64,000 nt of DNA from Cyathus striatus (lineage: Eukaryota > Basidiomycota > Agaricomycetes > Agaricales > Nidulariaceae). Under the pieces are notes generated by a model. It saw only the letters and a list, made by a program, of their open reading frames with translations. It did no database searches and was not told the origin of the DNA. This document shows positions 34,040 through 47,400 of this stretch, piece after piece (the stretch's first letter is position 1; the number at the start of each line of letters is the position of its first letter). Position numbers and translations under genes: made by a program. The stretch is from positions 2,976,001 to 3,040,000 of the forward strand of contig JAOVFP010000001.1 in assembly GCA_025738555.1 (NCBI GenBank). Direction: 5' to 3'.

Positions 34040-36912
34040 GATGAGTACCGGTTAAGTAAATGGAAAGTTTATAACGAGGAATAATACGATGTGAGGCTTG
34101 GTTATGAGCACTGTGGAAGACAGTAGGATGGGTATTTGTTGCCTAGATATGCTAGACTTTATAGCAATTTTTCAACGACTGTAGCCATTGACACTGTATT
34201 TACATTGTGCACCTTACCGAATGGTCAAGTCGTTGCACTTTGCCATATGATGCATTCACATCACGCACATAGTAGGACTAATTGGGACAATGAAGTAGAA
34301 GAAATGAAATAGTGCAAAGGATTTGGTGATAATGTATGTTGACCCGAATCTGAGTGACCTGAGCTTGGGCCCTTCTTGATTCACTTTACAAGCTGACTCG
34401 TCAACTGCATACGGTGGAATCACCTCATTATGTACTTAAGCGTGTTTTGAACTGAGAAAAATATGTCCTTCATTAATAGGACTAGATATTACCTTGTTTG
34501 GCAAGGTTTCTGGGACTCAAAATGAAGCCTTTTTCCGTGTGCGTGACGTGACCGTCATTTTTTCAGAGTACCTTTGGGTACCAAGCGGACATTCTCAATT
34601 GATTCTCAACTCTTACAACCATACCAGACCATACCCCTTAGCCTGTACCAAATAATATTCCTGTCCAAACCACTGCCAAAACTATCGTCGATCGAACCTG
34701 TCAATTGTAGATGTGTAATTGAAGTGTAAGGGAGTGTACTAAGATGAACGTGTACAGACATTAGAATCCGACGTCGCAATTGATGAAAACATGCCAATAT
34801 TCAAAACCCAGCAAGTGAATAAGTTTCTAGTATACAACATACACAGTAACTTGATCACTCCTGATCTTTACAGGAAACATGGTTTCTTAAAGCATGCAAT
34901 AATGAAACTGCAAGTTGTGACTATCATTATACTGCACCCTTTCGACCAACTGATCATCGAATTACGCTGTGACGACGATGAACAGTTGGACCCTCTGTTC
35001 AAGGATCAGTGTGATGCGTGACGAATGGAATATCTGTTCGTGAGAATTTTTGCGAGCGAAGCGAGCCGCCGAAAAATAGACCCTAACCTCTATTCAAATC
35101 GGATATACCACTGTTCAAATTGCTCTGTGATGCGTGATTAATGAGACATCTGTTCAAGTTCAAAGCGTCGTGTGATGCGTGACTGAACAGTTGGTCGAAA
35201 GTCTACAGTACCTCAACTTGTAAACAAGCTTTCAACTCTCTCTCCTATTTCACCAACCAATATATATTATCTCGTTGTATCCGCAAAAATTGTAAAGTAA
35301 CTTGTCTTGCGTACTTTATAACCTGTAAATTGTGTAAACGTGTAAGTAGCGGCCAAGCAAGGTATATGCTGACGCAGTCGGCGCTTCTCGAGTAATTTTA
35401 ATGCATCATATTGTGATACAACTTTAACTCGCGTGTGGAACACAATGATGTTACCTACAGCATCCTAATATGGCTCTTTCACATATGATAGAAACATCGA
35501 CAGCACGTGTAAGTACACGCGCAGTGGCCGCAAGCCTGGGTGTCTATTTAACAATATAATATGCTAAATTTCCAAAAGAAGAATGACATAGGCAGATGAA
35601 TATTGAGAGGTTCAAATGTCCATAAATACCCCATAATGAATAGTATACACGGAGGTGACAATAGAAGAGTCCAGTTTGACAAGTAGCCCATCACTATGTC
35701 GCATCCAGATTTCACTCATATTCGATAAGAGATCTAGAATTCAATCGTTTCAAGGTATCAAAATTTCTTCGAATTCGTAATAATAGTTGACAGTAATGTA
35801 AACTTGTAAGGATGGTCGATCGCGTTAAACAAATGTTAAATCGTATGGTTCAAACAACCTTCGTTAAATGTAAGAAGTCAATAAAAAGTACCATTTGATC
35901 ATACCCTGTTCAAGATAGCTTTGAGTCGCGCAAGTCATAAAATTCAAAATAGTAGTAATTCCTGCAGCACATTAATTGGTTACGGGGGGAAAAGGAATAT
36001 CCGAGAATATTAAGAATTATAGTCAGCTCGAGCAGGATGTTTAAATCAAGTTTAAATATCAGACGGCAATGTGTGAAGATAGCTATAACATATGGCTTTG
36101 AGATCTTCGAGTAACTTTGTCTTAATTTCTTCATTGAACATCGTCGACTAACAAACCCCAGACATAAGTTAAAAATAAGTCTCCGTCGCCCGATCAGAAA
36201 TGAATCCGACGGCGCGCGGCCGCAAAATTCGACATCGCTTATCCTCGTGTACTTTGTCCATAATTAAGATTGCGTCGAAGGGCCTTCAGAATTTACTCAC
36301 CTTAATTTAATAAAAGGTCTCTCATATGACATACATCGAAAAGTCGCTGAAAGTCGACATGCAATCGATACTTGGTAAAGATAAACTGATCTGATCTGAC
36401 GCAAGAAAGCTTCTGATAAGCACTTATATATACATACAATACAGAGGTAAGTATACTACACTTCGTACGTGGAGTTCACCAACAAATGCCCGCCAAAATA
36501 AAGTACGCGTTCGGAACCGAATCCCGAACCCCAATTCGAAGTTTGCGCGGCGGCCGCCACTATCCTCGCTTCGAACTATCATTATTCTACACCCCTCTAC
36601 TGCCATCGGCCCCCACACGAAGCTCAGCCCCATTCCCACAAAGTAAAACCCCTACTTAAACAACCACGTTCACAAGTCAAACCCACTACACAAACGGGTA
36701 AACGGCGCCCGGATCCTGCCACATCGTACTACAAAATGCGTAAACGAAATTACTATAATCATTCATGGGGTATGGAGGTCTATATAAACACGAAGACGAA
36801 GACGAAGCTAAACTCAAACCGAACGAAATGCCAGTGTGTGTGGGCGGTATACAAAGCAATGCAAAGCGACAGGACGCAAAATACATAGAGGGGGAAGGAA
36901 GAAGGGGGGGTG
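34040..36912. other. Intergenic region downstream of the Zn2Cys6 gene
   Basis: Nearly 2.9 kb with short open frames only. It contains a small repeat-rich candidate MITE (34939-35201) and otherwise AT-rich unique sequence. I see no supported gene. Confidence 0.5.
34939..35201. mobile_element. Candidate small MITE with 14-bp inverted ends and internal direct repeats
   Basis: The ends are CTTTCGACCAACTG and its exact reverse complement CAGTTGGTCGAAAG. Inside, GTGATGCGTGA occurs three times (about 35011, 35128 and 35174), the first two followed by a related ATCTGTTC phrase. No target duplication is evident, so mobility is only suggested. Confidence 0.4.
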
Positions 36913-39900
36913 CTAAGGATACATATGCCCCGGCCCAGGCGGATGCTGAGTGAGCTCACTCACACTGCTAAGGTACGTCCCCCACTCGTCCAGCCTAAAT
37001 TACTCATCAACATCCGAGCCCCAAACAAAACGAAAAAAAGAGACTCACTCAAATCCAGTAGGCGCATTACTCCACATCGCCACCGTATCACTATCAAACG
37101 CCTGCTGCTGTTGCATCGGATACCTCATCTGCTGCTGCTGCTGAAGCTGCTGAGGATGCATCTGACTCTGCTGCTGATGCGGAAGCGGATGAACACCCTC
37201 CATCCCATTCCCCCGATACACCGGCTCCATAGCATACGGCGCAGCATGAAGATACCCACCCATCCCAACCGATCCACTCTCATACATCATATCCACATTC
37301 TGCACACCCGGTCTAGCCCCCGCAAAACCCTGTGTCACACTCGGGATATTATTCTGATACTCCGGAACATGCATCGCAGGGGGATTGAACCACATCTCCC
37401 CTGCCGTATCCACTGAAGAACTGCTCCCGGCAAATCGAGGTTGGGAATGAACAGGAAACCGTGCAAGTTCATCGCTGTACATAGGTAGCCCGTACCGCTG
37501 GTGCTCTTGCTGCTGCTGGTGTGGTGAAGAATGATGGGACGGAATATCGTCCATCGGCAACGACACCCTTCTTGAGTGGCTTTGACTCTGACTTCGTTCT
37601 TGCCGCTTACGGGAACTACCATCTTCCTTTTGTACCCTCCTACTCCCGGCAACAGTCCTCTCGAAACAGGGCTCAATAGCAGAACTCAGAGAAGCAGAAG
37701 TCGACGCCACACTTCCAGGCGTACTGGCATCCTTCGGACTCTCTGCATCCCTAGCACGTTTATTCGTCCCAGTAGGACTGGGGTGTGGGAGTGGAAGATC
37801 CCCAACGGACGCCAGTTCATACAAAATATCCCTAAACCATTTCAGCATTTTCCTCACTTTGAAAAGAGGAAGGGGACATACCACAATCGTCCAGCAGAAT
37901 GCCAACTCCTCTCAATACACCTAAGGACCTGCATACACTTATGCACATCCGCCATCTCCTTCTTCGGATCGGTGGTCAATCCCGACCTCTTTCCACCCCA
38001 AATGCTAAGCAAAAGTACAATACCAGCCGTAAACGCAGGCATCTATCATCTCATCAGCCTTTTCCCCCCTTTCAAAACGGGCAAAATACACACCTGAAGC
38101 TGAGGCATAACAAGCACCCCATTCCTCCTCCGACACATATCCACCACATGGCTGCACGACCGCGCCGCATTGGTGCATATCGCCAATGAAGGGAAACTCA
38201 ACGGGGAGGGCTTGGAAGGCGATGGGATGAACGGGCGGTGGATGAGAATTTGAATGTGGTAATACGAGCAATAGAGGAGGACGGATTGGTTGAAGTGTTG
38301 CAGGTTTTCGCGGGTTGGGTCCCAGCGTACTGTTCGGTGTGCAACGAAGGAGCACCGAGGGTGAGGCAGGGCAGGGCGTTTGAAGATAAGTAGTCGCACG
38401 ACGAGAAGAAAAAGAACGAGAACGACAACATGAGACTTAACGCCAACACCAAAACAAGAAAAACCACATACAATGATCAGGAACACTATCAACCCACTTA
38501 TTCAACGCCGAATCAAGCTCAGCAACAATATGCTGCTCCCACTGCTGCCCCACGAACCCAAGAAGGATTTTTGACTTGTTGATTGAATACTACCAACGAG
38601 CGTCAGCGAGTGCATCAATATTAAGGCATGGAGAGGGGTATAAACTCACAATAGTCCTCAAAGTAAACGCCAAAACCTGATGCAGCCTCAAATACAAATT
38701 AAAGAAAGTCACACTAGAAGGCTTCCCAGGGGGCTGCTTAAACCGCATCGCAGGATCCGGATGATCCCAATACTCATCGTCCACTTCCAATGGGTAGTCC
38801 ACGTCAAAGCTACAAGGCGTCAGCCGAGCACATTCTCCAATACCCAAAAAAGGAGGGGGGAAGAAAAAACGCACTCCTCATCCTGAATAGCACAAGGCCT
38901 CCCAAGCGCAGCACTAGCCGACCGATCCATACAAACCAAACACCAAAAAGCGCGCTTCCAAAGCTCATCCTCTACAGTCCACTCATATTCCACCCCTTCT
39001 CCCCCTTCCCCCATTTCTCCCCCAGGCCCTCCAGGAGAGTGATCAGGAGCACCACCTTGAGAACTTGCATCTCGCCGTGGCTGACCACCTCCATGTGGAG
39101 AACTCTGATGCGATGAAGATGGGTATGGATTTGATGAGGTGGAAGTAGAGGAGGTATTGATTGGACGAGGTGGTTTTCTTCTGTGCGCGCCTACATCCTG
39201 TGCTACACGAATTCCAATGCCCACCATAGTCCAACACGACTGCGGCGCCGACGAGCTTTGCAAAAATTGCACCAAAAGCTGAATATAAGCCTCAGCATCC
39301 ACATCAAACCCAACGAATAAAACGCCAACTCACACACTGTTTCTGTAAATCCCACAATCCAGGCGGCCTCAACAAGCTCTTCTTCACCATCTGTACCTGA
39401 TTGAAATATTTCCACCCTGCAGAATGCATACTTTCCTCCCCGTCCAGCTTTGTCCTCTCGTCTTCGCAGAATTTTGAGCCTACGGCGCATACCAGTAATA
39501 CGACCCCACCAAATGCGTCGTCTGTGAGATGTTTTTGTACTTGGACGAGGGCGAGGAAGGTCGGGCGATGCAGGAGCGGGTAGAAGAGGTTCATATGTGC
39601 AAAGTAGAGGTCTACGAGTGTGTGCATGAGGTCTGACGGTGGGAAGGTGTACGGTGTACTTGCTGGCTCGTTGGGTTGTTCTTGTTCCCACTATCCATCA
39701 CATCCTCATCAGCTCCCTTCCAACCCACAAAAAAGAAAAAGACACCTACAGGCCTAGAATTCCAAAACTCCTCCCTCCTCTCACCCAAAACAGACCTCCC
39801 CTCCCCAGCCCCGGAAACCTCATACTCCTTCTTAAGCTCCAACGCAGTCTGAATAAGCATGGCACCACTACTCTTGCCGAAGAACCTATAATTCCCAGGA

Positions 39901-40684
39901 TCAATAACCAGTCTCTTCAGATTCTCACTCAGGATGAGCTGTTGCTCGTCCACGTCTTCGACTTGGTCTGCGGGGGCACCGTACCGGCGCGGCGAATTAC
40001 CGAGGTGGCTATTTCGGTGGGGTTGCGTGGGGGTGTGGGGCCTGGGAGAGAAGAGGGTATGGATGCTGTTAAGGAGGAGGGTTGGATTGGCGCGGGGAGG
40101 GAGGGGAGGGCGATTAGTGTGTCGAGGTTCGTGTCGAGGTCTTTGAGGAAGGATTCATCCGGGCATATCTTTGTGTGTGTTAGCTTTGTGTCTTGGGAGA
40201 GAGGGGGGACGTACACGGCGTAGGAGCTTTTCGAGCTTCACCAGTCTGTTTTCGAGGGATTCGACATATCTGTGAGAGAGTTAGTATTGGGCTTGTGGGT
40301 GGGCAAGGGGTACGAACCCTTTCGGCGGGCCACGCTTCTGTTCGTCGTGGTAAGCACTATGCAAGGAAGGGAGGGAAGAGGTGGGAGTACCTTTGCAGCT
40401 TCGACATATGTACATTCAAAGTTGTACGCTATACAATTCGAGCATCTGTTTCCGGGCATTTGAACGCCATCGCCTTTGTTGTCTTTTAGCTTTGTGTTTA
40501 GTTGTTCTTACGAAGGGACTTACATCGTACTGTAAGAACGAACGAATGTAATCAGATGAATGTGAGAGTGAGAGTAAGTAAGAACGAACGCACTCTTCTT
40601 CCGTCTACAAATATCACATGCTCTCTGAATCCTCCGCTTTTTCAGACCCTGGAGAACGGAATTTTCCTCGTCGTCGCTAGACAT
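36913..40684 (-). CDS. Zn2Cys6 transcription factor with fungal_trans domain
   Basis: A multi-exon gene of about 1,000 residues. The zinc cluster is assembled from three exons (40594-40684, a 6-nt exon 40524-40529, and the exon starting 40473): ACDICRRKKIRCDG then NRCSNCIAYNFECTY, giving the six-Cys spacing. It is followed by KRGPPKG and the coiled linker YVESLENRLVKLEKLL. The fungal_trans middle domain contains RFFGKSSGAMLIQTA, YFAHMNLFYPLLHRPTF, CWTMVGIGIRVAQDVGAHR, and CMDRSASAALGRPCAIQDE. The C-terminal tail is Gln-rich (CAG runs at 37085-37180), and the last exon ends PGHMYP at 36913. It would be a nuclear DNA-binding regulator; targets are unknown. One frame irregularity occurs at the five-G run 39972-39976 and is treated separately. 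Part of the gene was copied to 1.6-2.1 kb. Confidence 0.9.
40524..40529 (-). other. 6-nt microexon in the zinc cluster of the regulator
   Basis: On the minus strand the hexamer TACGAT is bounded by an AG acceptor and a GTAAGT donor. Joining AAGA, TACGAT and GCGATGG gives KK-IR-CDG, exactly the family consensus RRKKIRCDG. Without this exon the third cysteine and the basic residues are lost or the frame breaks. Confidence 0.85.
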
Positions 40685-41858
40685 GGGTTATAGTTGAGTT
40701 GTGGGCGAAGGGGAAGGAGCTCGAGTGGTCGTCTGAAGGGAAAGAGGTGAGTGGGAGAGAGTAATGACATGATCACAGCACGCGGGTGATTATGCGCGTA
40801 ACACTAAGCACTAATTGACTAATTTGAGAATTGCGATCTGCAGCCGTATTACGAATCCTTCAAATTTCGGCAACCTTCTTTTTAATTATTTACATCTTCA
40901 ACATCCCAATAATAACTCCACTCTGCACACTATACCATACCATACCCAATCCTCAAGAACAACATCAGCAGGAGCAGCAAAACACTACTAGCCAACACCA
41001 GCGAAGCAGCCCACCCCCAGATCCATCTGCGCAATGCGCAAAAATTCATGAATCAAAGTGCCAAGCACAGAAACTAGACTGCATCGTCCACGCGAGAGGT
41101 TTCAAAATTACGATCTACTTACATGCATCGCGTAGTGCGTGGAGAAAGGGACTCGGAACCAGGCTGGACTCAAGTTGAAACCCACCAATTGCTCGTGATT
41201 TCTACTCCAACACTAGACTATCGATGGATTTTATGCAAGTTTTTGGAATGTGATAACCCTCTCCATATCGATGCAGGACCGAGGGCACAAGCACAATCAT
41301 GACAAGCACCCTTACCAACCCTTCAATATTTCAATTCCAATTCACGGAGCCATCCCGAGAAGCAAACAGCAAAGGGCGATGCGTATCACTGTGGGTACTA
41401 GTCCGCAGTCCACTTTCGTGGTTAGTAGGCTTTCATAGCATTTTCAACTGATCATGCGGTCTACGCGCATACGTACGCAAGAAGCAAACACCACAGAAGC
41501 TTCAACTACACAGGAAAGAAAGAGAAGCTGATAAGCACCTGATAGGATATCCCACAACGTTCTCATTATTCTTATTCTATTCCAGTCAAAACAACAAAAC
41601 CTCCTATCTTCTCCCAAATCTATTTTAAAACAAACGCGCTGACCGACCATCGCCACTCCGTTAATCTTCCACCCGCCTTCGGAACATCCACATGGCAACA
41701 CCTAAGTCAATTTTCTCCGGAGATCCAACCACCGACTTCCCAACCCCTCGAATCTCGGCGCTCGCTCTTGTTGTTCAGGTAAATCTATAATTCTTCTGTA
41801 CTTCCCCGGTTCCGGTTCCGGTTTGTAATGGGACGGGTCGCGAGGGGAAACCAGGTTG
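40685..41858. other. Upstream region of the Zn2Cys6 gene
   Basis: The promoter should lie near 40690-40900. The rest has short overlapping open frames without recognisable motifs. No supported gene. Confidence 0.5.
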
Positions 41859-44461
41859 AAAATCACAGTGAAGATGCTCTTAGGTCTCGACTTGGATATG
41901 AAACGCACTGGGCTTTACGATGAAGACGCAGAGTACTATTCATTCTGTAATACGTATGCATCCGGTATACATCTCTCTTATACCGGACAACGCGTTGTGT
42001 CGAAATCAACTGCACACCGCACGAGGTCAAGCTTACGCTCAGAGCTCATCACTGTCAGAAACTGTGACTCCACCTGGCATTCTATTGTTCTCGCAAGAGG
42101 AGAGCCTTGCAATTTGAACTCCTGTGAACTCCCAACTGACACGCTACATGGGCACTTGACAATCCCTGTACTTCATCCTACCTACCAACACGTACGTGGC
42201 GACGAGCGTACCTTAGACCTATCTCGATTCACGAAACTTCCCTCCCAGTTTACTTATTACAATTTACAACACATCACAAGTCGCCGCCGGCTCAGATACA
42301 TAAGCGCAAGAAACCCAATTTTCAAAATCACAGTACAATGCACACAATCCATTTATCAGTGTTTCAGAACTTTCATTATGTATCATTCAGCTCTTCATCC
42401 TCCGGGGCCTCGACTGGCCATTCATAATCGTAATTCTAGGCTATAGGTTCTGGATTGGATAAGGATGGATTTATCGGATAGGATTATTAACGATGGTGGA
42501 CACTGGAAATCAACTGCAAAGTTCATATCTCGGGAGAAACTGGACTTTCTTGTCTTCTTCTCTCACTTTGTGTTTTTGAACACCAACAGGTCAAAGCAAA
42601 AAATCGTACAATCAAATATCGAATTTCGTAGAGGCTTTACCTGTTCTTCGAACTGCATCAATCTGCAGTCTTGTCCAATCTGCAGTCTTGTCCTGATTAC
42701 AATTCCTCGCCACCGGCTGTGTATTTTGATACGACGCGAGAAAGAGAATCACGATGAAATAATGCGCATTGACTATTTTTTACGGCCTCGACTTCTATGT
42801 ATCCAGAGTCCAGACTGATACATACGGTTCTGGTTGGCTTTGCACCGGTGTGTGGAAATCAACTGCTGGGTGGAAGCGCCAGCGTATGCTCAACGATTCG
42901 TTCTTCACGTGTGCGATAAGTTATACGAAGTCGCTGATCAGACTAAGCCGCATAGATAGTCACTATCTACGCGGAATCCAGATGGTCAGAACGAGCCACG
43001 CTCAAGCCACGTTCATTCCAGTGGTTTTGCTTCATGGAACCCTGCAAACGACTCTCCAAGTTTTTAATCACTTTTGAATTCACTCAAAGCTTTTCATTGT
43101 CCAGTCACGACGTGCTTCTCGTAATTCCGACGCGACATTACAACGACAATTATGTAAGTCTTCTCATCACTTGAATTTATCCATGTCTGTCCGTGCTGGT
43201 GGCTATCATGAAGGTTTCTAGGCTCATTTTATCCTGCATACACCTATGTAACTTTCCTTGACGAAATTCACAATTAAACTGTCTTCTTCGCTCTCGACCT
43301 AGAGATATCATTGCACTTACCCGAGGCCAGGGCGGGATACTCTCCGGCCACGGTGCCCCTTCTACCGCTGAGCCCGACCATGGACGTGGGAATGTATCAC
43401 AGTATGTACGTGATTGCCACTAAAGCTTTGAAGCTTTTAGTGAGTTCGGTTAAAATTCAATTCATATTATCCGACCGGATGTTTCAAGAATACATATATA
43501 CTTAGCCTTTCAACCCCCAGAGTCCAAAAGCAACAATTACTTTTGAATCACGTCCATATTTTCCGCCCTCGACTTACCATTAGTATAGCATTTCATTCTC
43601 TAGTCACGCTCCACATGCCACTCGTCAATTTTCCGGGGATTCACAGAGGTTCACGCACCGACGCAAAGGATCTACAAATGCTAGTCAGGTGGACCTTCAT
43701 ATCACTAAAATGAAGCGACGTTAAATTACGATCCCCGACTTTGGTTATGGAATTCATATGTCTATGTAGCATAGACAACGCAAATCACGATGAGTTGTGT
43801 GGAGTCGTCTGTCATCAACCGTCCAAGTCTAACATTCAATGTCAACACTTTAATCCCCCCGGGCCTCAAGGATAAACCAGCTTCGCTGTCAGGTCTCGAC
43901 CTGCGGGATGATACAAATCGTGTTACACGGTGTGGGTCCGGTGCGCTTGCAGGCCAGGCCCCGGGGACGATCTTCATACCGGACGGCGTGGGTTGAATCA
44001 ACCGCGAATTGAATCGAAGTATTGGGGAGATCCATGCTGTGCATTTTGCCAATGTGAACGTTCCCCCAACGTGTCGTCGGCGGGAGAATGGGTATCAGCG
44101 CTGGATTTATGTGGTCGATATCCTTGATTCTCTAGGGTATCGATTCGTACCATGTACGCTCTGTGTCTCAGCTTTCAACACGTCTCAGCCTTTAAGCTGT
44201 GAAAAATGGCGCATTCCATCCATTCTTGTTTTTGTGGTGAACCACGACAGTGGTCAGCCAAGATATGACGTGCATGTGCCAGGAAGTAATCTCCTAACTG
44301 GACAACGACTGGCATATGGGCGGGAATTAGCCGCATGTAGTACAATTCCCGGTCATAAACTCAATGAGATACTGGACGTTGAACTGACACCTGAACAGGC
44401 TCCTAGCGTTCTTGAAGTTTTCCTTCTTCGCAAAATTGCTCTACGAAGAACCAACACTTGA
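41859..44461 (+). pseudogene. Array of four decayed, related coding units, possibly C2-domain-like
   Basis: Four units share three short motifs in the same order. The first is AAATCAC(A/G)(G/A)T near 41862, 42325, 42747 and 43785, reading KITV, KITV, RITM or QITM. The second is CTCGAC near 41886, 42410, 42786 and 43893, reading GLDL or GLDF in most. The third is GAAATCAACTGC or a variant near 42001, 42504, 42853 and 43991, reading KSTA or ESTA. Stops and frame changes lie between them. An opening beta-strand motif, GLDL, then WKSTA about 30 residues later resembles N-terminal C2-like domains of Agaricomycete multidomain proteins, but this is inference from memory. An open frame of 150 codons (44009-44461) at the end contains LTPEQAPSVLEVFLLRK and is unrecognised. 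Confidence 0.35.
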
Positions 44462-47400
44462 CCAACACAATCACTGATATGTTTTCTCATAGTGTATACT
44501 GACAGCTTGATCATCAGAACTTGAAGAAGATTGCGCGTTGCAGTACCTTTACATATTAATGAACTCTACGACACTTCCTCCAAACAGATAACACAATCTA
44601 GAGGAAATAGAGTCATTCTTGGCAGTTGTTCCTGATTCTATCGTCAGCGGGATGCCTGGTTATTTTTAGACATGCTCGGTCTTGATGTATTCCTTCCCCG
44701 CATAACTATTGCAGGTCGAACGGAACCAGCTCGTTTTGATAATAAAAAGTGCCATGACCACTGACAGTATGATCATCATAATCAAAGGAAGATGGTAGTT
44801 CTAGTACCAGCACGCTCTGCGACTAGTACTCCAACCGGACCACAAAAAATTAACAAAATCAATTCCAAGCACCGTGCTATCAGCGTCTTTGTTTTCTTGA
44901 TCTAATGGTCGGCGGTTCGGACGAACTCTTCGTCGATTTGCCAATATAGATCATTATCAGTATTTACATATGAATTTCATCCAAAGCTTGTTCTCTCTCG
45001 ACGGCGACTTTGAGTCATCAAATGAATATGCCCGCTCTTGCCATAGCCGTACCTTCCCTACGTACGGACCGATGTTTGGGAAGCAACATTTTTATTGCTT
45101 CTTGATGCCTTCCTCTCTATATTCCGTCTTTTACTCAACGGGAATGATCTCTTGTTATTCTCCATTTACGTGCGGTCTTTAATATTGGAGATTGGACGGG
45201 AATGTTGTAATGATCTGTAAAGCCTTTGCGGTGCTTCTTCTCGTTGACATGTATCTACTGAATTTTTACGGAAAGCATGCTTAATAGATCTTGTTATCTT
45301 CGAATGTTTCTCTAGCCTGATGGCTGTGTGCAATTATCTATCGGTACGTACGTCGTTAGGAAAACTAGCATGCTACTAAGTACTAGTATGCAACCTGGCA
45401 TGTTCACCATTGCTATGGTTCAACTTAGTGGCGCCCTCATAAACCGAAGGTGCGGAACGGTTCTCCGAAATATACGAATGCCCACGTTGACCAGTAAAAT
45501 CTCTTGCCAAGGTTTCTTTACTGTAAGCTCCGTCGGATTGATGATATAAATTTAATGTACAGACGGCATCTGGGCGGCAGGTATACGCGCCCCGCCGCGC
45601 GGTGACTAGCGACTGCCAGTGCGTAATACCTTCCTGTCTCCGATGTCCTTTGTTTGAAATCGCTGTTCGTGGCTATTTTTATGCAATATTGTCTCATAAT
45701 TTTTACTCGTTATTCCGATTCATGAATTTCCTCGGATATTGCGTGCGTGTGCAGGAGCTGGTACCGTAGCGTGTCAACTGAGGTCATTTCTTTGGTTGCC
45801 TAGACTGTGAAACACATACGATTACCGCCAGAAAATGAGGACCACAGCAGTAGCATGTATAAATATGCGTAGTTTGTATACATCATTCTTACCTTTGAAC
45901 ACTTAAAATATTATTAGTAGCCTCGGTGAGAGGGCTAGCAGTGGATTATCTTATTTCCGCAGGTCAGTATGTAACTAGTATGGTACACTCTTAAAGGTGG
46001 TTGTTCTGGTAAGAAAACTTGAATAATATATTAGATTTCACGGGCCTATGTTGTTAAGAATGATTGGTGGAATAGAAGCCAAATAAGTGCACAGTAAGTA
46101 GTGGATCCGAAATCTCATCTATGGTAGACTGTGGCCATATATTTATAGTCGTATTGATAAGTGGTTTAAGACATACAAACCACAACTATATTTTGCAAGA
46201 GTGCTCAACACAAGCTCAATATGCAATCTAAGTATTCAATACACCGTTCACCCCGAATCGGCCTTGTCTGAGACAGTTTTAACCACATGCATAATCCAGG
46301 TATATGGAGTTGTCGCTAAAGTGAAGTCTGGCTATACGGCTCTTTAAATTCAAAAATAGATCTTTGGGGCGGTGAATTGTTTCAGCCTGCTTTTCCGAAT
46401 CCGATGGATCAAATCGAATAGGGAGAGCAAAGGGAGAGAAAGTTTTGTCATGTGTTGAAGTTACTAATGCTCATGAAAATCAGAGGTCTATCCGATGCTT
46501 CGGTGAATATCCAGCGCTGAAAACCTCCAACACTTGACCAACCTCGACTTAAGGACACTGGTAATAGATTATTTCAAATTACACGTTCGTGCTGATAAGC
46601 CAAAAAAAAAAAAGCCATTTGATGGGTTTGGTTCCTGTAAATCCTATGATAGCATCAAGAAAGTGCAAGGAAATCAGTGATCCTTATCATTTCCACTTTT
46701 CTTGCTCTTTTTATGTGTGGAGGCACTTTGGAATCATTTTTACCGCTACGTAACAGATACACCACAAGGGCATGTACTTACCTCTAGACTTACCGACGCG
46801 TGTGTTTTGTGAATATAGTGTTTTAAGTCGCGACATCTCCACGTGCAAGGATGTCGTCAGTGGTTCACGTCGATGTCAAAATTTGAGATTGACATCCTGT
46901 TTGGATTTCACCACAGGAATTTAGGTGTTTGACGACAGATCATTTGAACAATCAAAATAATGCGATGCTGACTTTCTTACTTCCCCAGGGCGGCGGGGAA
47001 AGGAGAAGTGTAACCGTGGATCATGCGTTCAATATCGAGATGTCTGGTAACTCCTTTGGATGACAGACACTGTAAGCACACGCAGCTCGAGAAATCTGAT
47101 GATCTGTCAAAATGTCGTCGAAACTTTGTGAAGGACAAAGACAGTTCTTCTACACATGCTGGAAGAGCTCTTGATTGAAGACCCACATTTACCATGTCGC
47201 GTAGATCACAGTGCTCCACTGCTGAGCGTAGGTGCCTAAGTAAACTGGCTTGCTTGTATCGTACGTGGTTTGCCACTGTGGTGCGCGCTCCTTCGGTCTT
47301 TGATGTGGAGCTGACGAGTCAGTTTGTCTCGTGTCTGGACGGACATTGTTACCTTAAGTGCGGCGGCAACGACATAGGTACTGTTTTAAACCTACCGCGG

